DNA of 64,000 nt from Fragum whitleyi (GCA_948146395.1 OX411552.1:52874399-52938398), one strand, 5' to 3'; positions 33,180-46,441 are shown, numbered from the stretch's first letter. Translations and numbers: made by a program. The notes: generated by a model from the letters alone, not told the origin.

Positions 33180-34684
33180 CTAAAACTATAAAAATTCGTT
33201 GAATACTTCTAGATCAGGTTGACAGTTCAATGGGTACAGTTAGCATATGTAACAAATCACATAAAAAGGGACCATCTGGGAATTTTGGAAAATAAATATT
33301 TGAAAAAGAGATTGGTTCCATTACAGGCCAACCAGAGGTGGCATTTCAAAAATTCTTTCACAGAATTTCCACACTAGTCAGTCTTTGAAGTCCACACATT
33401 CTGAAAAGGTTGACATTTTATGGACTACCCAGATGGCCCCTTTTTGTGTGTTGGGTCACAAATTTATCATATTAAGGTCATCTCAAGTGAACAACATGAT
33501 ACTGTATTTCCTCCAATAAAATCACCATCCCTCATAAAAAACTCTCCAACACTTTTTAATAGTGGAAAGTGAATTTCAGTTCATAGAAATGACCTGAATT
33601 GTAAGCTCCTACTTATTTAATTGAAGTAAATTTCCTCTTAACAATCATTTAATTGATATTTGAAAGGAAATTAGACTCATATAGAAGGAGTAAAATTAAC
33701 AAGACTAAGACATCAATTTGATAGAAACTCTGTTTCAGAAAATTGGTACTAGATAAAAGCTCCATATCCATGACTGGCTCAGGTGTGTATATAAGGGAAT
33801 ATGTAGTGACTTACTTTGGCCATTGATTCTGTATTATCAATAATTATAGCCTGATTAACTCTGACTCAGATCATACTAAAGCAATTGACAGCAAACTTCA
33901 ATAAATTGTATTCATTCCTGCCAACCAACATACAAACTAATAATCAGATCTATTATTTGACATGTTTAACTGATGCTCCACCTTATGGAACTTTTCACTG
34001 ACCCATATTATGCCATTAACCCTCTCATTTCTTTTAGACTAGTCCAATTTATAGAGGTATCAGATGACAATAAAATGTGGCTGGAATTCCTAAGGCTTAA
34101 AGTGGTAGAGAATATTGTAGCAACAAATAGAAATTTCTTGTTACGAGCAAATTTTTCCTTTTTCCAACAATATTTTCTTCAGTATAAAATTTTGAGGATG
34201 TATAATCCTGATACTGTATGGAAAACAACTGAACAATAGCTCATCATTTGTTCTATCATATTTTCTCACACTCACTGGGCCTCTGTGGTCTATTAGTAAG
34301 ATGTAGGACTTTAGGATAATTTAGGATAATTTAGGATAATAGGATAATCTTTAATTCTGGGTTCAAATTTCACCCCAGTCAGGGGAATTTTCTCAGTGAA
34401 AATAAGAGCCATGCTGCTCCTCTCTACATTGGTGAATAAAATCATTAAATGATACACTTGATGGTTGTAAGTTAATGTAAATGGTCATTTTTCTTTTAAC
34501 ATTAAAACAGGTCCATCTTTTATCTCACTACTTTCAGTGTTCATGTATTAATATAGTTGTCTTCTTTATTTAATAAATTTTTGCATAGGTTTACATTTTA
34601 TCATGTTCAAGGACCAAGCATAAGACTGAGTACTCAAATTGTGCAGAATCTATTTCAGTCTGTCGTTAAGGCCGTTTTAGTAAT
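33180..34684. other. Intergenic or intron sequence with little signal
   Basis: AT-rich, without a supported exon. At about 34275-34460 there is a SINE-like fragment ('gggttcaaatttcacccc', 'ggggaattttctcagtgaaa') with a local triplication of 'tttaggataa'. No equivalent of the DIDEC EGF exon was found here. Confidence 0.5.
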
Positions 34685-34861
34685 ATGGATAGTGAGCAAT
34701 TGATAGAGACAATATGCTCTAATATTATTATTGTAGACATAACTGAGGACAAAGGAATGCCGATGGCTCAAATAGAGATGCAAGAAATTTACAGACAGCA
34801 AAGATGGGCATTCGGACCATCACTCGGTCATTTTGTAAACTGCAACAGACTCGGATGTATG
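34685..34861 (+). CDS. Possible first coding exon of an unrecognised gene
   Basis: A frame of 58 codons starts ATGG (G at +4) and reads MDSEQLIETICSNIIIVDIT then residues including YRQQRWAFGPSLGHF before a TAA. The sequence has protein-like composition, and just before the stop there are plausible donors (GTATGT or GTAAGG around 34857-34862), so the real product might continue in another exon. No downstream exon was identified and no family is recognised. It could also be chance. Confidence 0.3.
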
Positions 34862-37673
34862 TAAGGCCGATGTATGTAACAAAATTGTGCATTTTGTTAG
34901 GCCAAAACAGTGTAAGAAAATCTAGAGCGGAAACAACCGGCGTTATCTTTAGATTTATATCTTAAACAGTAAAAAACGCCTGAATAATCTTAATTTTTGA
35001 GAATGATGAATCATTCTCAATTCATCATTCTCAAAAATTAAGATTTTTGAGAATGACAAATCATTCTCAAAAATTAAGATTTTTCAGCCGGTATTAAAGA
35101 ATCTAAAGATATTTGTTTAAGGATACGATTGTTTCATGTCAGTGACTTAAACAAGTAGCGTTTGGGACGTCGAATGTTTTCACTCAAAGTTACGCCATTT
35201 TAACTGTCATCAAGTTTTTAAAAATAGTCCGTCTTTGTACATCCGAGGTTGATCTTGAGATTGGGGGAGTGGTGTTCCGAATGCAAAGATCGGGTTAAGT
35301 GATTGATAGATGAAGATTTATTGATAAAAGAATCCCTACAACAAACTTACAGGTACTTGCTGATAAAAACTGGTCCTGTATAAAAACCATTTTTATTCTT
35401 TTGGCATTCTTAGTTGTACATTTCAAGGAAACATTATAAGAAAAGAAGAAATTGCTTGTGACAAGCAATTTCTTAATTTTCTACTATGTTTCCCACAGGG
35501 AAATGCAAATTTGCAAATTTCTTATCAAAACTGGACAGATAAGATATACAATTGCCATTAAGTACAGGCCTGAAGGACATGCAACTGGGAAACTTTTATG
35601 AGTCCTTCCTACAGGTCCACAGGTCTTGTATCCGCGGACCTGTGTTAGTGTAGATCCCTACTTAGGTCGAGGATATTTGCTCTGGACAAAAGTGTGATGG
35701 ACGGATGGATGGAAAGACAGACAGAGGGAAGTAAGGACGAAATCCAGCACACATTTAGTCCCCAAAACGGTGTACGACCGAGAACTAACAAAGATAGCTA
35801 CATTAACCAAGTATAAGGGGGTACGAATTGGTGAGAAATAAGAAAACAAGATAATCAACACAAACAACGGCAACGACAGTCTAGCCATTTTTAAAACAAC
35901 TGTCACTTAAGAAAAAAACTATCATTCCTTAAGGACTATTCATAGAGACTTTTCAAAAGACGCCCATTGAATTTTCGTGGATTGCGCGCTTGACAACTCT
36001 AAAAAGGGTCGTTCGATTCACAATAAACATTTACGTAGACCTTCGACTCGAACAACGAATTTGTTCTAAAAATACTCGGTTACTGACATGTCCCACTGTC
36101 GATTATCATGGGTCCAGTCTACATGAAGAGCGGAGTAGATATCTTTCTATATACGATGAGGAATTAGTTTAAACATAATTTATTGTCAGTTTTTTACAAA
36201 GTATATATTTCTAAGAAATACATATGCTGTACCCATATTTAATGGCAAGGGGGTCTGACCACAAGTTCGAACAACTTTAAAAATACAAAAATTATCTTAT
36301 TCAGATTAAGATGATTTCCTTGCGCTCAATAGCCGGCTATTAAAAAGCTTTACAAAATGTAAAGGCAATTGCGAATATTGCAAACAGGTTACCTAGACGT
36401 TATTTGAATAGAAGACCAAAGAAATTGCACCTCTGTTTTGGAATTGTTGGTAGTACGCTCAAGGTGTATTTTGCAGGATATTACGCAATTTATAGGACCG
36501 CGGTTCTGGCTAAAAAATAAATCGCTGTGTAAAACCTAAATCACAATAGTATTGCTGCATTTCAGTTGAATCGTCCTGTTTCTTTGATAAAAGTTTGTAC
36601 GGATTTGAAAACTTCGACGTTGTTTACAAATTGTAAGCCAATGGAACCTAGGAGAAGTGATTTTACACTAATAGGATGGAAATATCATAACTGACGAAAC
36701 ATTTTGATTCTAGGTTCAGTGTACCCAGCAAGCATGAAATAACGGGGTCCATATGAGCAGAATCTGGATAAAATGGTGATATGGGGGCCATGTGGGTCCC
36801 TTTTTCAAAATCATTGCCCATATAGGGCCCACATAGGACCCATGTGACTACTTTTTTCGTGTGTGTGGGATTCATATGGGCAGATTGTGAGCAAAATATC
36901 TTATGGCCCCCATGCGGATAGATAGTATACAGCAATCAAGTTACTGAAGTAAAGAAATAAAAGATACGACTTATATATACAGCTTTACGAAAATGAGAAG
37001 AAGAATTTTAAACTCTTAGTAATCGTCTGTAACTCCAGTTTTTTTGGGGGGTTTTTTTGTTTGTTTTGTTTGTTTGTTTGTTTGTTTGTTTGTTTGGTTT
37101 TTTTTTTGTTTTTTTTTTTTTTCATGAGTTCAAGATTGAATTGAAACAATAGCGTATTCAAAATGCGTCCAACGTGCGATCTAAAGAAATCTTGTGGGAG
37201 TGTTTTATTTTGAATTCTGTGTTTCATTTCAAATATCTTCTGATTCTATTTTTCATAGACTGGGTGTTTAAGCTATAAGGGTTTCAATGATCTTTGTACA
37301 TCTATGGTATTCGTGAATAAAAAAAGTTATAAATGTCTTATCTTCGGTAACCAAAACCTCACAAAAAGTTCCATCTCAAATATATATAATGACAAGTAAT
37401 AAATTAACCAAGCAACGTCGGTATAAACAAGATGGACGGTGTAATGCACGATGGCTTATAAGTAGGTTTGTAACTGGTCTTATATCATTTCTATGAAATT
37501 ATTTTTCTCTTATTTGTCTTTTTATGCAATAATAACGTCAATTCACGCTTTTTCGGGCGTTAACATTTGCAAAGACCCGAAAAATGGTTTAACGGCCGAG
37601 TGCGAAGCCCTCAAAAACGTGAATTTACCCTATATTAATAATGCCCAGTATTTTAGGTGCTGATTTCGTTATA
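34862..37673. other. Region without recognised gene; palindromes and one dispersed repeat
   Basis: Holds adjacent inverted repeats at about 34985-35095 ('cttaatttttgagaatgat' facing its complement twice), a perfect 29-bp palindrome at 35449-35477, a repeat 3' end resembling the GACGGATGG-type elements near 35640-35800, a dispersed 'gggtcccatatgggcccacat'-type repeat (36690-36920) and a GTTT run (37056-37097). Open frames here show no recognised domain. Confidence 0.5.
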
Positions 37674-37859
37674 TTATTGATGTGAACATGCATGTTTATT
37701 ACCATTTTTGCTTAGATATAACCCGAGATGCTTGTGGTAATCGACAAACTGGATAGGGGTGTTAACAAAAAGTAGGTTTGGAATACAAGCGGGTCTGTTA
37801 GAGAAGAGCGTAGCCACAGTCTTGGATGGATTGAAGTCAACTAGCAAGTGCTTAGCCAA
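37674..37859 (-). pseudogene. Fragment of a LINE reverse transcriptase
   Basis: A 61-codon frame on the minus strand reads a post-catalytic RT segment: LLVDFNPSKTVATLFSN, then PIQFVDYHKHLGLYLS. 'V-x-F-N-x-x-K-T' followed by 'H-K-H-L-G' is typical for the region after the YADD box in CR1/Jockey-type LINEs. Upstream RT motifs are missing, so this is a short relic. Confidence 0.7.
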
Positions 37860-40267
37860 GTTTGATGATTACTTACTAGGGCTTTATCTCCTTTTTTGGA
37901 GAACGAAATTTTCGTTCACCAGTGTTACTATATATGCTATGTATGGAAAACCCGTGATAACCTACTGCGATTTTATCTGCCTTCTTATGAATGAAATCTG
38001 TACTAATAAGCTATGAAAGGTCAAGTTTACGAACGAATGGAATGTTCCCATATTTAGCCAAAATTCTTATTAAAACATAAACACGCACCACGTGACCAAA
38101 CTTGATAAGAAGTAAAATTCAACCCATTATCAGACAACTTATGTTCTCAATTGACCAATTTACACCTCTTGCTTAAATCCCGTTTATATTTCAAACCTTG
38201 CTGTATTTTTGTGTAATGTAATTACGGGTATTTTTGTATTATATTCCCCAAATCTTTTTGTTTTTTCGTTTCGAACGAGGACGGAAATCAGGGGATATAT
38301 TCATCTCGACACAATTTACTGTAAATATATGGATGTCGTTGTTATTTTGAATTAAAAATGAATATATAAATAAAAGAAGAAACAATTATCCCAGGACAAA
38401 AGATCTAATTTAAAATTTAAACATCTAACGGATACTGAAACGTCGTAACTTTAGAATACTTATCATGTAATTGCGATGTTTGAGTCCCCACTGGCATTTC
38501 CTAGTTTTACACTGATAACAAAATATTCTTCTTCAAAGTACTTAACATAGTAACTACAACTGTATAGTAGCGCTTCTATCCGTTGGATGAGTGTAAAATT
38601 TCCCCAATCCAATCGTTCATCTATTTGTCTTGCCGGAAGTACTTAGACTATTACAAAAAAAAACTATCACTAATGTATATTGTCTATATCGTACTTAATT
38701 GTACTTGAATGAAAATAAAAATATGTTTTGTTCTGTTCTGTTCCTCGTAGCATTAGAAATGCTAACCAGTCTAGTGACATCTGCGGTTTATGCGATCGGG
38801 TTTTACATAACATTTCAACACTCGACAGTCAGTCTCAAAACGGGTTTTAAGAATTATTCGACGCGTGTTTTAAATGTAAAACCTTTCTTGTACCTTTTGT
38901 TTGAATAGGGATGAACACCGCTATTAACTTTTTTTCTGTAAAATCGCGGTGGCTGAATTACATGCGATCTTTACATAATCTGAGCTTTGCCATATATGTT
39001 AATATAAAATGACCTATAAGACGAAATTTTGATTGTGAATCAATCGCCTGTGGACTGGAGCACCTAAACAAGGAAGCTGGTATTTCTCGCACAAGAACTT
39101 TTACAGAGCATACACCTTTATATAACTTCAATCTTCTACCCTCTTAGGTTTACGATTATCCACCGGTAGTCCTGAGCAATAGAATTTGAGCTACGACTAT
39201 ATTTGGACAATTCATTAGCTGTACAAAATACTTACCTACATAAATCGTTTAGTTTTTCTTTAATTCTTTTTTACGCAATGGCATCAGATAATCATTCTTT
39301 CACTTAACTGCATAATACCGAAAGAGACCAAAACCCTGTAATTACAGCGTTTTGGTTGAAGACGAAACCTCGGTCTTTTATTTCGGAGGATGGATGACCC
39401 CATTCAGGTAGTCAAAGTTAGAGAGCCATAGCGGATGACGTTTAATAGTCAAAATGCAGAAAAATTGCTGTTTGATCTGGTAAAATATGTCGAAAATTAA
39501 TTATCTTTCTGACTGCTTTTTTGAGTTAAGAAAAGAATTATTAGTCTAGACACTATAAGTGCCTGTTTTCTTTTCTCTTTCGCTCTCTGTCTTTCTGTGT
39601 GTCTGTCTATCTGCATGTCTGTCTCTCTGTCGTACTTTTCATCTCTTTCTTTTTCTTTGAATTTACAGTGAAATTGCATAATTGCCGATTTTGTCAAGAC
39701 ACCTTTCCTTAATTATTTTTACATTTATAATTTCTCTTTTCTCAACGAATTCAATATATCATTCTAGAATGGAATCTGATTTGTTCACCATCAGTACTTT
39801 TAGTGCTTTGATTTACATGAGGGATTTTCTATTGACTCCTTCCACATCTTTGGTCATAGCCGATCTCTTATTTACTTGTTGAACAACTTAAATAATGGCA
39901 AGGAAACGCTCGAATTAACATTTTTTGAGTAACATGTGCCTTATCAGACCTGGACCATATTCTTTTCTTTTGTCAAAAGTGTTGGAATCAGATCAGATTT
40001 TTTTGTAAGTGTTGACTAGATTCCTAATATATTTCCACCATTATCAATGATTTTGAAGATGATAATCAGTTTAAAAATTCCCCCAAATGACTAAAAAAGG
40101 CCGTTTTGTAACTATACACATATCCGTGTTATAACATCCAACATGATATTTTCTATGATATTACATAGCTAATTTTAGAACAATGCTATAATGTGGTTAT
40201 TTTTAGAAACTTGCATTTCAGTTAGAAATATCGACGAAGAGAAGACAAATAGAGGTTATAAGATAAA
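37860..40267. other. Region without recognised gene
   Basis: AT-rich. Only a minus-strand 3' fragment of the common SINE body was found, at about 39028-39115 ('ggtgctccagtccac' on the minus strand). Open frames are short and show no domain. Confidence 0.5.
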
Positions 40268-40402
40268 TATAATACGTACTTAGTGTTTTGTATGAAAAAA
40301 TATCTAACTCGGTTGTGAGAATTGATAATTGTCTCGGCATAGCCTCGACAATTTTCAATTCTCCCAACCTCGTAAGATATTTTATTCATACAATACACTA
40401 TA
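40268..40402. repeat. Foldback element with about 55-bp arms
   Basis: Left arm 'agtgttttgtatgaaaaaat' through 'gagaattgataattgtc' is the imperfect complement of the right arm, which runs from 'gacaattttcaattctccc' to 'ttcatacaatacact'. Short centre around 40335-40350. Probably a MITE. Confidence 0.8.
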
Positions 40403-41009
40403 TATATATTGAACCACCTATTTTTTGACGACTGCAGGACAAATGGTACTCGCACTTCCATCCTTTGTCTCTAGACCCAGTATAGGTTTATCTAATTTTC
40501 TGTGTCAATGTTGTTGCTTCTAGATTACATATTATCAAAACAATCAACTGATACGATTAAATATATATTTATATGTTAATATGCCGTCTAAGAAGTTGCA
40601 TTTTAAAAAAGTTATGTCCTAGTCCATTTAATCCATTGTTCAAGACTACTTCATTTAGAGATAGTATAATTATTATGGATTACATAGGAAAACATTATGA
40701 AACAGTTATTCACATCGTAATTTATTTATAACAAAGGATAAAAATTTCTATGCTACTGTCGTTGGCTAATACTGTCTAATGGGGAATTCCCAGAACAAAC
40801 TACGATATATGCATTTGTTCAAGATTACACATTACAACCATCAATCGTTTTTTAACTTGACAAAAATAGTGTTAATGGGGATAAAGACCTGTCTTTGGCT
40901 AGTTGAGGTTAAGAAATTATCAAAAAGAGTAATATTTATTAAACAAGAGTAATATTTATTAAACAAGAGTTTATCCAAGTATTTTTAATACAAAGTTTCA
41001 TTCAATTTT

Positions 41010-41540
41010 GCCTAATTGATAAAGCAAGATGTATCCAAAGAAAATAAAGTGAAAATAGACCCTGACCACTCATCCATTACTGAGAAGACCCAAAATAAGC
41101 CCCGCTCTGCCACGCCCATATTAATGGTCCAATCAAAATTTCGCGAACAATTTTTGAAAAGGGTCACCAAATAAACATTCTTGAAAGGTTTCATTGAAAT
41201 CGGCCCAGTGGTTCAGGAGGAGTTGTCCTTCAATGATTTCGGGTTCAAAATAAGTCACGCCCTGCCAAGCCAATATTTATGGGCAAATCAAACTTTCGCA
41301 AACAATTTTTGAAAAGGGTCACCTAGGGAACCTTCTGAAAAAGTTTCATTGAAACCGGCCTAGTTGTTCAGGAGGAGATGTTGTTCAAAGATTTCGGGCT
41401 CAAAATAAGCCCCGCCCTGCCACGCCCGTGTTTATGGGCAAATCAAAATTTCGAGAACACTTGTCAAAAAGGGTCACCCAAGGAACCTCCCGTTAAAGTT
41501 TCATTGAAATTGGTCCAGTGGTTCAGGAGGACATGTTAAA
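41010..41540. repeat. Three-unit 'aataagccccgccctgccacgcc' repeat
   Basis: Units start near 41090, 41255 and 41400 and share 'tgccacgccc', 'aatcaaaatttcg', 'aagggtcacc' and 'cagtggttcaggagga'. Related to 20084-21330. No ends recognised. Confidence 0.65.
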
Positions 41541-42197
41541 AATACTCCTTCACGTGTAAACTGCACTTCAAATTGAAAACACGTGCCGATTTCTTTGTAT
41601 TTACTTGTAAAAATAAATACCCAAGGCAGTGATTTCACTAAACAAAGCCCCTTTTGACTGAAAACAACAATTTGAAAGCTTTTTTGTGTATCTTTTTTTG
41701 TGATGAGTTACTTTGTCTGGTGCCAATTTTATCAAAATACTATAAATTCTCCCATAAAGCACACACTTTATCAATCATGTTCCCCTCTCTCAGCTAATTG
41801 CAATTAGTTGGCCATTATAACGAACGTCTTTCAAGAGGGTGCACATGATTGCTCAATTGTAATATTGAAATTCTTTCGTTGTGATAATTTTCAAAGACTT
41901 TTATAAAAAAAAATATCTTTGAACTTACACGTGACTTCGTGTTTTATCATGGCAAAAAATTAAGATTAATATTATTTACTCGGTTTTGAAGAAAACTTGA
42001 AGAAAATAGCTAGTTATTCTTATACAATTTTATATTGGCTCAGAGATAGGGTTATATTGCAGATTTTTTTTCACTTTCAGCTGGGTGCCTTACTCCATTG
42101 TCCAGAGGTAATTATTAAAGTTAGGTTGTCTTAATAATTATGATTCAAAATTCAACATTTAATTTTAATCTCAACACAGTAAATAATTAATAATTAA

Positions 42198-43410
42198 ACG
42201 AGAGTGTCGTTGTCACGATATACGCTTCCACAAAATTACTTTCTACAATAGGTAACTGTACAATAGTAATAATTAGAAATTTTAATCACCTGCATTGTTA
42301 AATCAGGATATTGACAAAAAGTCCAGAAAACTGAAATTTCCTAGTAATTTTCTAAATCCAGAATCCGTATCTTCCTGAAAAGTCAATGGACCGGAACCTA
42401 ACTTGAACATGTTCTGTGACTCATTTGTGCGGGCTCACTAAAACACCAAAAATTACCTCAATATCTCAAAGGGTATATAATAAAAAAAGTCTGGAGAGTT
42501 GAACTTCCTAGTTATTTTTTAAGTCCAGCATACGTTCCTTTCCTGAAAAATCATAGAATGGGATCCAAACTCGGATTTGTCCTGTCTGTAACTCATTGGT
42601 GCGGACTCACACATCAAAAATTAGCTCAATATCACCAAGGGTTTAGAGAAAAGTCCGGAAAACTAAAATTTCCTAGAATTTTTTCTCAGTCCAGGATCCT
42701 TACCTTCCTTAAAAAATCCTTGAACCGGAACCTTTAGTTGAACATATTCTGTGACTCATTGATTAGCGCTTGCACCCAAAATTAGCTCATTATCTCTTAG
42801 GGTATAGTAAAAAAAAGTCCGAAAAACTGAAATTCCTAGTGTTTGTTTAAGTCCAGCATCCGTTTATTTCCTGAAAAATCATTGGACTGGATCCAAACTC
42901 GAATTTGTTCTGTAACTCATTGATGCAGACATTCACATAAAAAATTAGCTCAATATCACCAAGGGTATAGAGAAAAGTCCGAAAAACAAAATTTCCTAGA
43001 AAATTTTCTCAGTCCATGATCCGTATCTTTCTAAAAAAAAAAAATCATTGAATCGGAATCTAACTATAACATGTTCTGAAACTCGTTGATGTTAGCGCTT
43101 ACATCCAAAACTAGCTCAATATCTCTTAGTGTTTAGAAAAAAGTCCAGAATACTGTAATTTCCTGGTAAATTTTTAAGTCCAGCATCCGAAACTCCCTGA
43201 AAAATCATTTGACGGGAACTATATTACAATATGTGCTAGGTCATGTGACTTTGAACCTTTTGTGAAAGTCTCATCCAAATCGGTCGATAAATGAAGAAGA
43301 AGTTGCGTTCACAAGATTTAGACGTACGGACAGGCGGACGTTCTGACATCGGGATGGACGGACAGACGGAGATTATGATATCAATATACGACCAATTTCG
43401 GCGGCGTATT
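42198..43410 (+). mobile_element. Hairpin-ended element with about 165-bp core units
   Basis: Starts ACGAGAGTG, then a TCGT...ACGA hairpin and ATATACGC. Six core units share a 'gaaatttcctag' block (about 42331, 42500, 42664, 42820, 42985 and 43153) and 'tgactcattg'. The end has 'gtacggacaggcggacg' and 'gggatggacggacagacgg' runs, then CGGCGGCGTATT before AAAA, where GCGTAT complements the 5' ATACGC. The open frame at 43291-43545 is only this end plus flank. Confidence 0.7.
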
Positions 43411-44172
43411 AAAAGAAGAATGTTATCCCTAGTGGTAGTACAAAATAGAAAACTCGCCAGAATTAAACCTGAACTTATATTTCAAACTATTCTAACACTA
43501 GTAGACACTAACCAATCCGTATTGCTGTATCAAGATCTTCCTTAACCTTTATCTGGCGATGTAGCCATTAAACCCAGGTCCTGTAAAAAAAACATGCCCA
43601 AGACCAGTGGCCAAGAATCATCGTGGTATATGTAGCGACGCATGCTTTTACTGGTGGCACATTAAATGTGCAGAAGTCTCGGTCAATGAATATGATAGAC
43701 TTTCAGAGTGTGATAAACCATAGATTTGTGGACAACACAGCAATTTTCATTTTAATGATAGCTTTTTAAACCACTCTTATTTATCTGTAGATACTTCTTC
43801 TTTTTATATACAAATAGAATTGATCCAAATTTTGATAACTTTGAACCTCTTACCAAATTAAAACATAAGAACCCTTTAAATTTTACTCGTTGATACCTTG
43901 ATATTAATAAACTTAGAAATATGTTCTACTGTATATAGGATTATTCATCTTTGAATACACTAGATCTTTTTATTTCTGAAACCAAAATTGATACCTCATT
44001 CCCTGACTCCCAGTTTTCAATAGATAGCCGCCATATGTGAAGAGCAGACAGATCTTCAGATAGTGCAGGATTCATAGCACACATGCATTCTTACATAACA
44101 GAGAAAGAAAACATGATTTAAAGTTTAAAGTTTAAAGAATCGAATCTCTAGCACTACAGATATATTTTGAAA

Positions 44173-45560
44173 ACAAGAGGACCATGATGGTCCTAGATCG
44201 CTCACTTGAGTCTCTATCACCCCTGGGACATCACATCAATTAAATAGGCAGATGTCTACAAGAAGATAATTTCTAAATAAAATCAAAACCATGGAATGTT
44301 TTCAGCAAAGAGTAAAAAGAATATGCCTGTGTATAGACCTTACATGAACATATGGACATGCAATGAACAATCTTCATGAAATACTACTAAATGAGACCAT
44401 TATGAAAATTACATACCTTCTGGTTTTAGAGGCCATGTTTTAGTATTTCCTCCCTTTTGTCTAAGTAAAATAGGGTGTTCATTCAGAGTCCAAATATGAC
44501 CCCATGGGCATGACATGAACACATTGGTAGAAGTCCACTATATAATATTACAAACATAATATATAGAAGATGTCTGCCTCTTGGTTTCAGAGAAGTAGAT
44601 TTTTGAATTTTTTTGCTCTTTGAATATATATAAAAAGGGATGCGCCCAGTGGAGCCCAAATAAGATCTGAGGGTCTTTATATGAACAAATGTAGTAGAGG
44701 TCTACTAGATGCTATTACATACAAAATATGAGCGCTGCGTGCTTTCTGGGTCCAGAGAAGAAGATTTTAACAATTTTTCCTTCTTTGATTCTATGTAAAA
44801 AGGGATGCCCCCGGCCGGAGCTCCAATGTGACCCCAGGGTCTCGATATGAACAAAATTGGTGGAGGCCCACAAGATGATGCTACATACCGAATATAAAAG
44901 CTGTCTGTCTTCTGGTTTCAGAGAAGAAATATTTTGAAGATTTCCTATTTCCACCCTTCGTGCTCAGGTGAGCTAAAAAGTGATACGCCCGGGTGGTGCC
45001 TAAATATGACCCAAGAATCTTGATATGAACTTGGTGAAGGTTCACTTGCTGATGCTACATACCAAATATGAAAGCTGTCTGCCTTCTGGTTTCAGGGAAG
45101 AAGGTTTTTAAAGACTTTTCGCTCTTTGATTCAATAAAAAAAAGGTTGTGCCCGGTTGGAGCCCAAATTTTGATACCAGGGTCTTGATATTAACAAAATT
45201 GGTAGAAGCCCACTTGACTGATGCTACATACCAAATATGAAACTTGTATGCCTTCTGGTTTCAGAGAAGATAATTGAAAATATTCCTATTTCCAACCTTT
45301 TTAGGGATAAAGGGAGAGTTTAGGGTGGATTTCATTTATTTGAACAACTATGGTAGACTTTGACCCAAGGAACATCCCTGCCAAGTTTCATCAAGATTGA
45401 CCCACTGGTTTTGGAGGAGATGATGTTTTAAGAAATTATGGACGACGCACGACACACGACGAAAGACGGACGACGGACGACGCACGACTGACGACAGACA
45501 TTGGACGATCACAATTGCTCACAATGAGTAAATCGGGCATCATTGAGAGGCTAGGATAGT
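44173..45560 (+). mobile_element. Hairpin-ended element (GGACCATGATGGTCC type), composite
   Basis: Starts ACAAGAGGACCATGATGGTC, a perfect odd palindrome, then GATCGCTCACTTGA. Core units of about 170 bp share 'tctggtttcagagaagaa' and 'atgctacataccaaatatga'. Near 44955-44980 a complete family terminus arm (GTGCTCAGGTGAGCTAAAA) lies inside, followed by more units, so two copies may be fused. The right end (ACGACGGACGACGCACG run, then 'gctcacaatgag') is decayed. Confidence 0.75.
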
Positions 45561-46077
45561 ACAATGGTTCGTCATTCAAAAGGGCTCAAATTTGGACAAT
45601 AAATGTTGGTAAAATATTTGCCCAATTTGTGATTTTTTTGTCTTAACACTCCATCTTTTCGAGGACATCGCCAGCTAATCCAACTGGAGTTTACAGAATT
45701 ATATCCACTCATCTTGAGATATATGTCACAAAACATTTCCATTCAACTTGGGACTGAAACCAGTTCAAATAAGATTGATTATCCAACTTGCTACCAACTG
45801 CGCTATAAGGTCAGACGTCAAGGGGGTAGAACCGGCATCAATTGGATGCCTGAGGGAAGCATTTATATAGAGGCAGATAATGGCAAATCCCGGTCATGTC
45901 TCTGCAGTGTATAGGCTAAGTAACAGTAGAGATGCCAAAATTGCACATGAAATTTCAACAAAATTATTTAGCCTTGGTCCAGTGGACTGAAAAAGCCATT
46001 TTTCGCGCTGAGAGCTTAAAGTAAGAACACAATGGGGAACGATTTTATCGCAATATCGGACAAACAATATTTCGTAG

Positions 46078-46137
46078 GTGTTGTTATAAATCTCGTATCT
46101 ACGGCTTGAGTAAAGCCATAGTTACGATATTTTATAA
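46078..46137. repeat. Short foldback
   Basis: 'gttgttataaatctcgtatc' and 'tacggctt' face 'aagccatag' and 'gatattttataacagcac' with a five-base loop. About 28-bp imperfect arms. Confidence 0.65.
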
Positions 46138-46157
46138 CAGCACTGACGGTATATCAA

Positions 46158-46441
46158 CCTAACGGTAATCCTAGGCCTTAGCGCAGTTTGTAACGCACCT
46201 GCCTCTCGTTCGAGAGGTCCCGTGTTCGATACTCGGCCGCGGCAAATATCCTTTCAGACAAAAATGTCGTCCATCAATAGTTTGATATCGCGAATCTATG
46301 TGATGGAGCAGCTTTAGGCTGGGTAAGGGTGTTGTGGTAGTACTGATATAAGAAACAATAGGAATCCATGGCTAGGTGCTCCAGCCGCTCAATATGACCA
46401 CATCAGTCGAAAACGGCGTGAACCGTTATAAACCAATCAAA
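46158..46441 (+). repeat. tRNA-derived SINE with a different head
   Basis: Head with 'cttagcgcagtttgtaacgc' (A box) and 'cgtgttcgatactcgg' (B box), anticodon region 'cctctcgttcgagagg'; body 'gataagaaac', 'ctaggtgctccagccgc', 'gaaaacggcgtgaaccg', tail 'aaaccaatcaaaatcaa'. The body is shared with 31466-31738 but the tRNA-like head is not Asp-like. Confidence 0.75.

Larger units (their letters stand above)
23610..33200 (-). repeat. Segmental duplication, copy B
   Basis: Colinear with the left edge to about 5.7 kb: 'gactccacagctcatacag' near 23630 matches the first bases of the window, and exons and introns follow in the same order to the EB-like exon at 33045-33179. Copy B is longer through private insertions (24501-24902, 25529-25819, about 26049-26385, 31466-31738), a tandem duplication at 27776-28144 and a 59-bp minisatellite. 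Confidence 0.85.

Noticed and set aside
43291..43545. 84-codon plus-strand frame
   Set aside because: Spans the GACGG-rich end of a hairpin-ended element plus flank.
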